A stretch of 64,000 bases of DNA. It comes from G963674835 sp963674835 (lineage in GTDB: Bacteria > Planctomycetota > Planctomycetia > Pirellulales > Thermoguttaceae). Within the stretch, counting starts at the first letter, position 1. Every line of letters starts with the position of its first letter. Shown in pieces: positions 40,454-49,477 of the stretch. The notes under the pieces are model-generated. The model saw nothing but the letters and a program-made list of their open reading frames with translations, searched no databases and was not told where the DNA came from. Both the position numbers and the translations under genes were made by a program. The stretch covers positions 2,976,001 to 3,040,000 of the forward strand of contig CAXXKC010000003.1 in the NCBI GenBank assembly GCA_963674835.2. The letters run 5' to 3'.

Positions 40454-41680
40454 ATGAATTGTCGTCATTGTGACTACCCGCTCGACCTCGGCTTCCTGGA
40501 TCTCGGGTTCGCCCCTCCGTCCAACGCCTATCTCTGCGCCGACGACCTGAAGAAGCCCGAGATCTACTACCCGCTCAAACTCAAGGTTTGCAGCCACTGT
40601 TGGCTCGTCCAAACCGAGGACTACGCGCAGGCCGACGATCTTTTCTCGCCCGACTACGCCTACTTCTCGTCCACGTCCTCCAGTTGGCTCGCCCATGCGG
40701 CCCGCTACGCCGAGATGATCACCCGCCGGCTCGCCCTCGACCATCGTTCCTTCGTTGTCGAAGTGGCCAGCAACGATGGCTATCTGCTCAAGAACTTCGT
40801 CGCCGCGGGAATCCCCTGCCTCGGCATCGAACCCACCGATGGTACGGCCGCCGCCGCCGAAAAGCTCGGCATCCCCGTCCTTCGGCAGTTCTTCGGCGAA
40901 GCCCTCGGCGCTCGCCTCGCCGTCGAAGGCCGCCAGGCCGACCTGATCGTCGGCAACAACGTCTACGCACACGTCCCCGATATCAATGACTTCACCGCAG
41001 GTCTCCGCGCGTTGCTCAAGCCGGGCGGCACCATCACGCTCGAATTCCCCCACCTCATGCGTCTCATCGAGAACGTCCAGTTCGACACCGTCTACCACGA
41101 GCACTTCTCCTACCTGTCGCTCTACACGGTTCGCCATATCTTCGCTCGCGCCGGACTTCGCGTATTCGACGTCTCCGAACTTCCAACGCATGGCGGTAGC
41201 ATTCGCGTCTTCGGCGTTCATCACGACGATCCTCGGCCCGACGCCCCATCAGTCACCAACCTCCTCGCCGAGGAACAACGCCGCGGCCTACAATCCGCCG
41301 AAACGTACCGCGGCTTCCAACGCTCGCCCGAACGCATCAAGAACCACTTGCTGTCCTTCCTCCTCAACCACCAGGCGTCAGGCAAAACCGTGGCGGCCTA
41401 CGGCGCCGCGGCAAAAGGCAACACCCTCCTCAATTTCGCCGGCGTCAAACCAGACCTTATTCCTTACGTCTGCGATGCGGCTCCTTCGAAGCAGGGCAAA
41501 TACCTTCCCGGCAGCCACATTCCTATAGTGCCCCCTTCCGTGCTCCGGCAACATCGGCCCGATCTGGTCCTCATCCTACCCTGGAACATCGCCGACGAAG
41601 TCGTACGGGACCACGCCTACGTGCGCCAGTGGGGTGGCCGATTCGTTGTTGCCGTACCGCACGTCAAGGTGCTCGAATGA
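40454..41680 (+). CDS. Sugar C-methyltransferase (TylC3/NovU-like)
   Basis: 408 residues. The N-terminal zinc-binding region has C4, C7 and a later pair (MNCRHCDYPLD; KVCSHCW), as in Methyltransf_13. The central SAM-binding Rossmann domain holds FVVEVASNDGYLLKNF (motif I). The C-terminal Methyltransf_14 domain holds YGAAAKGNTLLNF. This three-part layout is that of enzymes that add a methyl to C3 of a nucleotide-activated keto-sugar. It directly follows the CDP-glucose dehydratase, so a 3-C-methyl-6-deoxy sugar is likely made for the EPS. Confidence 0.88.
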   Translation: MNCRHCDYPLDLGFLDLGFAPPSNAYLCADDLKKPEIYYPLKLKVCSHCWLVQTEDYAQADDLFSPDYAYFSSTSSSWLAHAARYAEMITRRLALDHRSFVVEVASNDGYLLKNFVAAGIPCLGIEPTDGTAAAAEKLGIPVLRQFFGEALGARLAVEGRQADLIVGNNVYAHVPDINDFTAGLRALLKPGGTITLEFPHLMRLIENVQFDTVYHEHFSYLSLYTVRHIFARAGLRVFDVSELPTHGGSIRVFGVHHDDPRPDAPSVTNLLAEEQRRGLQSAETYRGFQRSPERIKNHLLSFLLNHQASGKTVAAYGAAAKGNTLLNFAGVKPDLIPYVCDAAPSKQGKYLPGSHIPIVPPSVLRQHRPDLVLILPWNIADEVVRDHAYVRQWGGRFVVAVPHVKVLE

Positions 41681-41796
41681 AACCATCAATCCCCGAGGAA
41701 GCTGCTCCCGTCGACCGTCGCGTAGCCGCAGCCTTCCCGGCACCCGCCATTCGGCCATAAAACAAGACGCTCCCGCCAACAACCGCGAGGTAGGCG

Positions 41797-42579
41797 ATGA
41801 ACGACGACCCGATTCAGACCTTCCGCGACGAGTGTACCCGGCGCATTCAAAGCTATGCCGGCACACCGCTCGCGCTCGCCGCGCACGAGTTCATGCAACT
41901 CAGCACGCAGCCAAAATACTCCTACAACTTCACGTGGCTCTCGCGACCCGTCATCCAGTATCCCCAAGACATCGTCGCCGTACAGGAACTCGTGTGGCAG
42001 GTGAAGCCCGACCTGATCATCGAGACGGGCATCGCCCACGGCGGCTCACTCATCCTCAGCGCTTCTCTGCTCGCAATGCTCGATTACTGCGACGCCGTAC
42101 AGGCATCGACCACGCTCGACCCCCGCACGCCGCGCCGCCGCGTCCTCGGCATCGATATCGAAATTCGCCCCCACAATCGCGCCGCCATCGAAGCCCACCC
42201 CATGTCCCATCGTATCGACATGATCGAGGGCAGCAGCATCGCGCCGGATGTCGTCGCCCAGGTTTGCGACCTCGCCAGGAACTGCCCTCGTGTCTTGGTC
42301 TGCCTCGACTCCAACCACACACACGACCACGTGCTCGCCGAGCTCGAAGCCTACGCCCCCTTGGTCACCAAAGACAGCTACTGCATCGTGTTCGACACAA
42401 TCATTGAAGACCTGCCCGACGACATGTTCCCCGACCGACCGTGGAGCAAGGGCGACAACCCCAAGACCGCAGTCTGGAAGTACCTCGAAAGCCATCCCGA
42501 GTTCCAAATCGACACCGACATCCAAAACAAGCTCCTAATCACCGTTGCCCCCGACGGATATCTCAAACGCGTGGGATAG
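41797..42579 (+). CDS. CmcI-family (cephalosporin-hydroxylase-like) methyltransferase
   Basis: 260 residues of the CmcI/RhmnO-methyltransferase family (PF04989). Features are FTWLSRPVIQYPQDIVAVQEL, the SAM-loop IIETGIAHGGSLILSASLL (about 72-90), and LVCLDSNHTHDHVLAELEAY (about 166-185). Family members in polysaccharide loci act as sugar O-methyltransferases. A GAGG site precedes ATG 41797. It lies between the C-methyltransferase and the UDP-GlcNAc epimerase, so an O-methyl group on an EPS sugar is the likely job. Confidence 0.82.
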   Translation: MNDDPIQTFRDECTRRIQSYAGTPLALAAHEFMQLSTQPKYSYNFTWLSRPVIQYPQDIVAVQELVWQVKPDLIIETGIAHGGSLILSASLLAMLDYCDAVQASTTLDPRTPRRRVLGIDIEIRPHNRAAIEAHPMSHRIDMIEGSSIAPDVVAQVCDLARNCPRVLVCLDSNHTHDHVLAELEAYAPLVTKDSYCIVFDTIIEDLPDDMFPDRPWSKGDNPKTAVWKYLESHPEFQIDTDIQNKLLITVAPDGYLKRVG

Positions 42580-42763
42580 CCATATCGCCCCGGCACGCGA
42601 ACGTCACAGTGCAACGGAAGACAAACGTCCTCGCGCGACCCATCGTCACCACCCCCCAACGGACAATACTCCGCTTGACCCCAATCCAGGACCCCGTTAT
42701 CCTCCCGCGTTGCATGGGCTAACCTATGTAAGTGGATTCCACACCACTCGCACGGACGCGAAA

Positions 42764-43951
42764 ATGCAGGAAACACACAAGAAGGCGAGAATCTCCTTCG
42801 TATTCGGCACTCGCCCAGAGGCAATCAAGCTGTGCCCTCTGGTGCTGGCCACCCAGATGCACCCTCGCTTCGAGCCGCACGTCTGTGTGACAGGCCAGCA
42901 CCGCGAAATGCTCGATCAGGTGCTGCAAGTCTTTGGCGTTGTTGCCGACTCCGACTTGGCCCTAATGCGCAACAACCAGTCGTTGGCTTCACTGACCGCC
43001 CGCGCCGTCGAAGCCTGCGACAAGTACCTCGCGGCTGCCGAGCCCCAGATGGTCGTCGTTCAAGGCGACACCTCGACCGCCTTCTGCGCCGCGCTGGCCG
43101 CTTTCTACCGGCGCATTCCCGTCGGCCACATCGAAGCCGGACTGCGCACGGGCGACAAGTACTCGCCCTTCCCCGAAGAAATCAACCGCGTGCTCGCAAC
43201 GCGACTGGCCGACTACCATTTCGCCCCGACCGAACAGGCCCGCCAGAACCTCCTCGGCGAAGGCGTGTCACCCCAGGCGATCTCGGTCACCGGAAACACA
43301 GTCATCGACGCTCTACAATGGGTTGTCCAACGAGTTCGTCGCCAGCCGCCGGAGATCCCCGGCCTATCGCTGGATCGCTGGGCAGTGGGCGCAAACCGCC
43401 GCATGGTGCTCATCACCGGCCACCGTCGCGAGAACTTCGGCCACCGCCTGGAATCGATGTGCCAAGCAATCCTCACCTTGGCTCGCCGCTTTCCAACGGT
43501 CGACTTCGTCTATCCCGTCCATCTCAACCCTCACGTACGCCAGCCGGTGCACCGTCTTCTGGCAGGCCGCGAAAACATCCACCTCATCGAGCCCCTCGAC
43601 TATCCGCAGTTCGTCGCCCTGATGGACCAGTCCTGCCTGATCCTGACCGACTCCGGGGGTGTCCAGGAAGAAGCTCCCAGCCTCGGCAAACCGGTGCTCG
43701 TCACCCGCGACGTCACCGAACGCCCCGAAGCCGTCGCGATGGGTACGGTCCGCTTGGTCGGCTGCGACGCCGAAACCATCGTCGCCGGCGTCACACAACT
43801 ACTCGAAGACCGCCGCGCCTACGAAACAATGGCCCGAGCCATCAACCCCTACGGCGACGGCACCGCCTGCACGAGAATTCTCGCCGCATGGGACGACATC
43901 CTATGCAGCCAGTGCCCACAAACCACCACGTCGGATCGGCTGGTGGCATAA
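42764..43951 (+). CDS. wecB: UDP-N-acetylglucosamine 2-epimerase (non-hydrolysing), copy 1
   Basis: 395 residues, GT-B fold. Signature regions are VFGTRPEAIKLCPL (N-terminus), TGQHREMLDQ, VVQGDTSTAFCAAL, HIEAGLRTGDKYSPFPEEIN, TGHRRENFG and LTDSGGVQEEAPSLGKPVL. It interconverts UDP-GlcNAc and UDP-ManNAc. ATG 42764 is the conserved start although the frame is open far upstream. A second, more divergent epimerase is at 57759. Confidence 0.93.
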   Translation: MQETHKKARISFVFGTRPEAIKLCPLVLATQMHPRFEPHVCVTGQHREMLDQVLQVFGVVADSDLALMRNNQSLASLTARAVEACDKYLAAAEPQMVVVQGDTSTAFCAALAAFYRRIPVGHIEAGLRTGDKYSPFPEEINRVLATRLADYHFAPTEQARQNLLGEGVSPQAISVTGNTVIDALQWVVQRVRRQPPEIPGLSLDRWAVGANRRMVLITGHRRENFGHRLESMCQAILTLARRFPTVDFVYPVHLNPHVRQPVHRLLAGRENIHLIEPLDYPQFVALMDQSCLILTDSGGVQEEAPSLGKPVLVTRDVTERPEAVAMGTVRLVGCDAETIVAGVTQLLEDRRAYETMARAINPYGDGTACTRILAAWDDILCSQCPQTTTSDRLVA

Positions 43952-44425
43952 CTCACAGGCTCTGCCCGCACTCCCCTTTCGGGCGATCTCATCGTCGCCG
44001 TTCTCGCGCTTCCCCTACCGACGGCCGTTTCGACATCGGAATCGTCGCGAGCGACCGATGCGACTTCCGTCACATTTCACGGACAAATCCTCGCTGTCTT
44101 CCGCCCCTCGGACCTTCTTAACATCAATCGAAACAATGTCTTAACTCACATCATCTATCCACGCCTCTCCTGACACCCCCCCAAAGGGAATCCGCCTTGA
44201 CGCTTCTTCGGACTGCCGTTATCCTCTCGCCCCATGATATCTGTCGGCTTGCCGTACAGCTGATGGCAACCCGAGAAAGTCATCACGGATGAACCACGCG
44301 ATGACCGGCATCTGGAGGAAGCCGACCCCGAAGGTCCATTCACTCTCCTTCAACGCTTCCTCTTCTGTCGGCCGCCCTATCGTGGCCAGCAGGATTAGAA
44401 TTCATCATTCGTCGTCCACCAATTG
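43952..44425. other. Intergenic region, 474 bp, within the EPS locus
   Basis: It separates the first epimerase from the polymerase-like gene. It is relatively AT-rich in its second half (44060-44430) and probably carries a promoter for the following operon. No repeat family seen elsewhere in the window occurs here. Open frames in it lack coding signs. Confidence 0.45.
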
Positions 44426-45778
44426 ATGTCCCACTCTAGCATTCCTCCAACAACGATCTTGGCATTGTTCTTGAATGCCATGCTGGCTATCTGGGGGATG
44501 GTATCCTCCGCCAGGACCTCGCGGCTGGGAATCTACGACTTCAAGTTCTGCATCTCCGCCGTGTGGATGCTCTACTTCGTCATCGCCCCCACGGCCATGC
44601 TCTACACGGGCGAATTCCTGCCACACCACTGCACCGACCCCGTCGATAGCCTTGGCCTGGCAATCTGGTACTCGGTGGGTGCATATCTATGCCTGCTCTG
44701 GGGAATGCGGTCGCGTTTCGCTCACCTATTGAGCGAGAAGCTCCTCGGCGCATACGAGCGATTCATCGCATCCACTGCCTCGCGCAAGTACCTCTACGTC
44801 TACCTGCTGGTTGCTCTTGCCGTTCTCGCTTCGCAACGGCTCGATTGGGACCTCGAAATGGGCCGTATCGCCAGCGCCGCAGGTAAAGGCTATTTGATGG
44901 CCGTCCCCGTATTGGCCGCCGTCGCCGCATCGGTGCTGGTGGTGCGTGCAACCATCTACCGTGCCGGCCTGATTCGAATCGCCGCTGCCTGGGCGTTGCT
45001 CCTGGCAAGTTGCGGCATGACTTTCGTCGTTTCCTTGGGCGGCCGAGGACGGGCCATCGCCCCCGTCGTCATTACCGTGATCGCGCTCGGCGTTTCTTCA
45101 GGCCGAAATCGTGTGGGACGAATCCTCTGCCTCGCTGCCATGTGTATCGCGGTCGTGCTGGTGGCCGGCGCCTACCGAGCCGCGTTTATGGCCGACGAAG
45201 ACAGAGAGACCGCCGTTGTTCATCTGGAAGACCTCCCCAATCGAATGGCAATCTCCGCAGCTCACGATTACAGCGTGATCGATGTCTTCTCGTGCGCACT
45301 GGAGATCTTCCCCCGAGAACACGAATTCGTTTGGGGAAAGACCTTCTATATCCTACTGGCCTACCCAATCCCTCGCGCATGGTGGGAAGACAAGCCGCTC
45401 GGCGGCGGACCACTCATCTCCAATGCCATGAATCCGGGGCTCTATGATCTTGATAGCGCAAGCTCCTCCTGCTACACGCCCTCGCTGATGGGTGAACTCT
45501 ACATGAACTTCGGCCCGCTCGGCGTCTTCGCTGGGTTCTTCCTTTTCGGCCTTATCCTGCAGGCTCTTCAGCTTCTCGCCGGCAACCTGCCGTCGTCGCC
45601 CGAAGCATTCGTGTTCTATGCCGCCACCTTTCTCCTTGTCGGGATGTTCCTGACCATCGGAGAATTCCTCGGATCGTCCATGGGATACCTGTTCTGGGCA
45701 ATTCCCCTGCTTCTGTTGATTCCCTCCACCGACGAGCAGCCAATGATGACCACGTGTGTTGAATGCCATGGCTTCTGA
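44426..45778 (+). CDS. Wzy-like oligosaccharide repeat-unit polymerase
   Basis: 450 residues with about ten to eleven membrane helices and a long periplasmic loop near 240-340 (IFPREHEFVWGKTFYILLAY, GPLISNAMNPGLYDLDS). The YIPR-like AYPIPRAWWEDKP motif and GPLGVFAGFFLFGL resemble the oligosaccharide repeat-unit polymerases (EpsG/Wzy class). It would join lipid-linked repeats at the periplasmic face. The C-terminal CVECH is in the stretch that overlaps the next gene and is not taken as a haem motif. ATG 44426 is chosen over TTG 44423. Confidence 0.75.
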   Translation: MSHSSIPPTTILALFLNAMLAIWGMVSSARTSRLGIYDFKFCISAVWMLYFVIAPTAMLYTGEFLPHHCTDPVDSLGLAIWYSVGAYLCLLWGMRSRFAHLLSEKLLGAYERFIASTASRKYLYVYLLVALAVLASQRLDWDLEMGRIASAAGKGYLMAVPVLAAVAASVLVVRATIYRAGLIRIAAAWALLLASCGMTFVVSLGGRGRAIAPVVITVIALGVSSGRNRVGRILCLAAMCIAVVLVAGAYRAAFMADEDRETAVVHLEDLPNRMAISAAHDYSVIDVFSCALEIFPREHEFVWGKTFYILLAYPIPRAWWEDKPLGGGPLISNAMNPGLYDLDSASSSCYTPSLMGELYMNFGPLGVFAGFFLFGLILQALQLLAGNLPSSPEAFVFYAATFLLVGMFLTIGEFLGSSMGYLFWAIPLLLLIPSTDEQPMMTTCVECHGF

Positions 45779-46874
45779 CCAACTGATTCGTTCCATCATG
45801 TTGTACGGCCAGGAGCCTGTCCCGGGCAGAATCGATCCATTGATCCAGCAAATCGCGTCCCTGGGATTCAATAGCGTCTTCTACGTGACCAAGGGCTACG
45901 ACGGACGCACGTTCTATCCCAGCCGGTTCGCCCAGATGCAATCCGACGTTCTCGACGAACTGCTCGATGCTGGCGAGCGCCATCATGTGGCCATCCATGC
46001 CTGGTTCTGTACGCTGACCGAAGGCTACCGCGGAAAACTGGGCGGCGCAGGTAAAAGCAACTTCATACGCGAACATCCAGAGGCCTGCGCAGTCGATTTG
46101 CAGGGCCGTTCCACACTCACTCACCCCGTAGCCTGCGACTACGGTCTTGAGAACTTCCTCTGCCCCTTCAATCCTGTGGGCCGAGAACACCAGATCCGAC
46201 TCCTCCGTGAGCTCGCCTCCAGGCCCAACTTGGCCGGCGTGCTCCTCGACTTCGTCAGGTACCCACTGCCTGGCCGCTTCTGCTATTGCAGCACGTGCAC
46301 GGCCGAGTTCCTCAAGCGATACGGATGCGACCCCAAAAGCGCTTCGCCAGCCGCATGGCAGGAATGGCGCGTCCATGTGATCCACAACATGGTACATGCT
46401 CTCGCCCGATCGATCAAAGAGGTGTCGCCGACCTGCCGCGTCACTACGCTCGTCTGGGATCTCGACGCCAGCCGAGACAAGGGACAAGACTGGCTCAAAT
46501 GGGACGTCGATCATCCCATGGTCATGCTCTACAACAAGGCGCTCGGCCACTCGCTCGATTGGGTCGAGCGCCGAATCGACGTCATCTCTCGCGCCATCCC
46601 ATCCCGACTCATCTGCGGGATCGGTGGGCCCTTCTCACACCTGTTCCGAACCGAGGAGTGGCGACTTCTGGAAAACGTCTGTGCCCATTACGACGTCGCC
46701 GGATACTTCGTAGGTCATTACGGTGTCGACGCCGTGTTGCGGGGACACGCTGGCGACGGCATCGCCCGCTCGGTTTCCAAACGTGTTCGTTGGCGCATAC
46801 AAAGCGCGCATCAGCGGGCTCGCCGCTACGCCGGCCGGATGCTGCGAGTCGCCGGACTTCGGGATCAACGGTAA
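45765..46874 (+). CDS. Putative glycoside-hydrolase-like TIM-barrel protein (GHL/DUF4015-like)
   Basis: 369 residues without a signal peptide. It resembles glycosyl-hydrolase-like TIM barrels: GFNSVFYVTKGYDGRTFYPS (strand 1), HHVAIHAWFCTLTEGYRG, AGVLLDFVRYPLPGRFCYCS and CRVTTLVWDLD. An acidic residue in LLDFVRYP is a candidate catalytic residue by family analogy. The start overlaps the polymerase by 14 bp, so they are coupled. Being cytoplasmic by prediction, it may act on a lipid- or nucleotide-linked precursor, or be non-enzymatic. Not assignable to a known pathway step. Confidence 0.62.
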   Translation, partial: AMASDQLIRSIMLYGQEPVPGRIDPLIQQIASLGFNSVFYVTKGYDGRTFYPSRFAQMQSDVLDELLDAGERHHVAIHAWFCTLTEGYRGKLGGAGKSNFIREHPEACAVDLQGRSTLTHPVACDYGLENFLCPFNPVGREHQIRLLRELASRPNLAGVLLDFVRYPLPGRFCYCSTCTAEFLKRYGCDPKSASPAAWQEWRVHVIHNMVHALARSIKEVSPTCRVTTLVWDLDASRDKGQDWLKWDVDHPMVMLYNKALGHSLDWVERRIDVISRAIPSRLICGIGGPFSHLFRTEEWRLLENVCAHYDVAGYFVGHYGVDAVLRGHAGDGIARSVSKRVRWRIQSAHQRARRYAGRMLRVAGLRDQR

Positions 46875-46895
46875 ACGCACGCTCAGGAGCTCCTC

Positions 46896-48257
46896 GTGAT
46901 ATCGATCACACTGGATACGATGGCCGAATCGTTGTGCAGATGGATCCAATCATGGATGTCTGCCGATGGACACTTGTCCGCGCCGGTCGTCCATCGTGGT
47001 AACCTGAAACGCTGCTGGGATGTTCATATGACGCCCTGGTCGCAGGCCTCCTATATCCACAGTTGCCGCCTTCTCTTCGAGCGCACCGCGTCTCACGAGT
47101 GGCTCAACTTGGCCGTCCAAGCCGCCGACGCACAGCTCCAGATGCTGAACGTCCACACAGGGCAGTATGCATACGCCGGCTACGAGGACAACCGCTTCTG
47201 CTCGCTCGTCCACTGCTCGATGGCAAATCTCGCACTCCTCCGCCTCGCCAAAACGCTGCGCCAGGCAGGCCGCCACGCCGAAGCGGATCGCTTCATCGAG
47301 GCCGCCGTCTGCTGCGTCAATCGCTATCTCATCCCGCGTTTATGGGTCGAATCCTTCGGCGCCTTTCGTATGGTCGAACGCGATTACTACTCCACAACCG
47401 GCGATCGCTTCATCGCCAACATGAACTGTCTCATGCTGGAAACCCTCTTCGAGATGTCCGATCTCGGCGTAGGCGACGAATACGGGTCGTACATCGATCG
47501 CGTCGGGCAGTGGCTGCCGACCCAGCAAGATCAAAGTCCCGGTCAAACCGGCGGCGGAATCGCCTATTCCCACGTGCAACCCGACATCCTCATCGCCATC
47601 TACACCGCACTCTGCCTTCCCGCCGTCGCCCAATTGCACCTCCGAACGGGCGCCCCGGTCTATCATCGCATGCTGATTCGGACCGTCGAGCATCTCCAGC
47701 AACTCACAAATCTCCAGAATGGCATCTACGACCACGGCTATTATCACGGACGACGCATCACACACCCGCAGTTCGTGGCCGGCAGTGGACTCATCGGGGC
47801 CAGATTGCATCAGGTGCAAGCATTCGTGCAGGAAGACCTTGGCCTCGACAAACTCGTCCAGTCCCTGCTCCCTTTCCGGCTCGACAACGGTGCGTATCAG
47901 AACTTTGTCGGGTGCAACACTCCCGACAACTTCCGGCAGCGCGGAAGTGGAGAAATCGTCTGGGAAGATGTCTTCCCGACGGCCGGTTGGAACGTGCACC
48001 TGCTCGAAATGATGGTCCGCATGGGCGCCCGCTTCATGCCTCCCTCCTGCACCTCCATCCCACCCGTTACCGTCAACGGACGCACGTTTCGATACCACGA
48101 AACGACGCACTGGGTTGAACTGGCCTCTTGGTGGCCGCCCCGCAGCATGGGCATGTTCGTCTTCCGCAAAGGATGGCCCTACGCCCCGGTCTGCGTCAAT
48201 CCCAGCGGCGTTTGGCAGGGTCTGGGACGTCTCAAACAGCGGCTTCACGCCGCGTAA
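46896..48257 (+). CDS. Unrecognised alpha-toroid-like protein in EPS locus
   Basis: 453 residues from a GTG start with AGGAG just upstream. There is no signal or membrane segment. Repeating helix pairs (YIHSCRLLFERT, WLNLAVQAADAQLQ, RLAKTLRQAGRHAEADRFIE) suggest an (alpha/alpha) barrel, as in D-glucuronyl C5-epimerases or GH88-like proteins, but no catalytic signature is certain. Aromatic and His-rich segments (IYDHGYYHGRRITHPQF; FRLDNGAYQNFVG) could line a sugar-binding cleft. It follows the TIM-barrel gene by 21 bp, so the two may work together. I do not recognise the family. Confidence 0.6.
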   Translation: MISITLDTMAESLCRWIQSWMSADGHLSAPVVHRGNLKRCWDVHMTPWSQASYIHSCRLLFERTASHEWLNLAVQAADAQLQMLNVHTGQYAYAGYEDNRFCSLVHCSMANLALLRLAKTLRQAGRHAEADRFIEAAVCCVNRYLIPRLWVESFGAFRMVERDYYSTTGDRFIANMNCLMLETLFEMSDLGVGDEYGSYIDRVGQWLPTQQDQSPGQTGGGIAYSHVQPDILIAIYTALCLPAVAQLHLRTGAPVYHRMLIRTVEHLQQLTNLQNGIYDHGYYHGRRITHPQFVAGSGLIGARLHQVQAFVQEDLGLDKLVQSLLPFRLDNGAYQNFVGCNTPDNFRQRGSGEIVWEDVFPTAGWNVHLLEMMVRMGARFMPPSCTSIPPVTVNGRTFRYHETTHWVELASWWPPRSMGMFVFRKGWPYAPVCVNPSGVWQGLGRLKQRLHAA

Positions 48258-48271
48258 TAGGAGCCCGGCAG

Positions 48272-49477
48272 TTGATCCGTTCATCACATCCCAAACAGAT
48301 CGACCTACTCTATCCGTCGTTTCTGCCCCATCGAGGCGGCGTCGATAACTACTTGTTCCATGTCGCCAAGGCACTGGTCGCCCAGGATATCCGCGCTGTC
48401 CTCTTCACCCAGGCAGATATCTCACTCAGCGCGGCGGATGCACCTCAGGGTGTCGTCATTCACTCGCACCCCTGCTTGACTCCCCACGGCCCGCTTCGAG
48501 TCATCGAACCCCTTCTCCTGCTTCGGCGGCTCAAGAACGTGCTTCATCGAGCCAATCGTACCGCACCCGATGCCCTATGGTCACGTCACTGCCTGTACGC
48601 ATTGGCCAGCCTCGACGCCTATCCAGACCGCCCTCACGTGTACATCGCCGCGTCCGTTTATCCCACCTATCTGCGCCGGTTCGCCGAGGGAATGCCGCTT
48701 TGGAAGCGAGCGGTGCTCGATTTTCACGCGCGCCAGTACCATCAGATCGAAAGAGAAGCGGTCCAGCGGGCCAACGCTGTGGTCACCCTAAGCCAGGCCA
48801 GAAAAGTCGAACTTGCCGAAGTCTACGGGATCGCCGGCGACAAGATCCACGTGGTACCGCCCGGGATCAGCTTGGAGCGTTTCCACCCACCGCAGGCTGG
48901 TGAGCGTGAGAAATACCGGCAGACACTTGACCTTCCTCGCGGCGCAAAGATCGTACTTTGCGTGGCGCGCTTGGCTGCCGAGAAGAACCCTCGCCTTCTC
49001 CTCGATGCCTTCGCCCTGGTGACCAGTCCCATGTCCTACCTCGTCTTCTGCGGCGATGGGCCGGAACGCCCATTCCTCGAGACCGAAGCACGCCGGCTGG
49101 GCCTGTCCGATCGACTCCGGTTCCTGGGCGTGAGCCGCACTCCCGAAGACCACTATCGCGCTGCAGACCTGTTCGTGCTCCCCTCCACGTACGAGGGTTT
49201 TGGCCACGTCTATCTCGAAGCAATGGCGTCGGGCCTGCCCTGCATTGGAATCACCGGCGATGGCAAGGATGTCCTCACGGCCACGCAGGAAATAGTTAAC
49301 GACGGGCTGACCGGACTCCTCGTCCCCAAACCACGCGCCGAGATGCTGGCGGAGAAGATCGAACGACTTCTGGGAGATGACGACCTCCGACAGGCGATGG
49401 GGCAAAATGCCCTACAGACATGTCGCCAGAAGTTCACCTGGAACGCCCACGTCAACCAGCTCCTGGAACTTCAGTAA
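48272..49477 (+). CDS. Family 4 glycosyltransferase
   Basis: 401 residues, GT-B. The start is TTG 48272 with AGGAG eight bases before it; no ATG gives the family N-terminus. The N-terminal HRGGVDNYLFHVAKAL segment is the acceptor-side glycine loop. The donor-site region has VLCVARLAAEKNPRLLLDAF, the E-x7-E pair in STYEGFGHVYLEAMASGLP, and GDGPERPFL. It transfers a sugar to the growing repeat. It ends where the flippase starts (TAATG). Confidence 0.88.
   Translation: MIRSSHPKQIDLLYPSFLPHRGGVDNYLFHVAKALVAQDIRAVLFTQADISLSAADAPQGVVIHSHPCLTPHGPLRVIEPLLLLRRLKNVLHRANRTAPDALWSRHCLYALASLDAYPDRPHVYIAASVYPTYLRRFAEGMPLWKRAVLDFHARQYHQIEREAVQRANAVVTLSQARKVELAEVYGIAGDKIHVVPPGISLERFHPPQAGEREKYRQTLDLPRGAKIVLCVARLAAEKNPRLLLDAFALVTSPMSYLVFCGDGPERPFLETEARRLGLSDRLRFLGVSRTPEDHYRAADLFVLPSTYEGFGHVYLEAMASGLPCIGITGDGKDVLTATQEIVNDGLTGLLVPKPRAEMLAEKIERLLGDDDLRQAMGQNALQTCRQKFTWNAHVNQLLELQ

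Noticed and set aside
45756..45778. CVECH (CxxCH-like haem motif) at the C-terminus of the Wzy-like protein
   Set aside because: It sits in the stretch that overlaps the next gene, lies after the last membrane helix and no cytochrome context exists.
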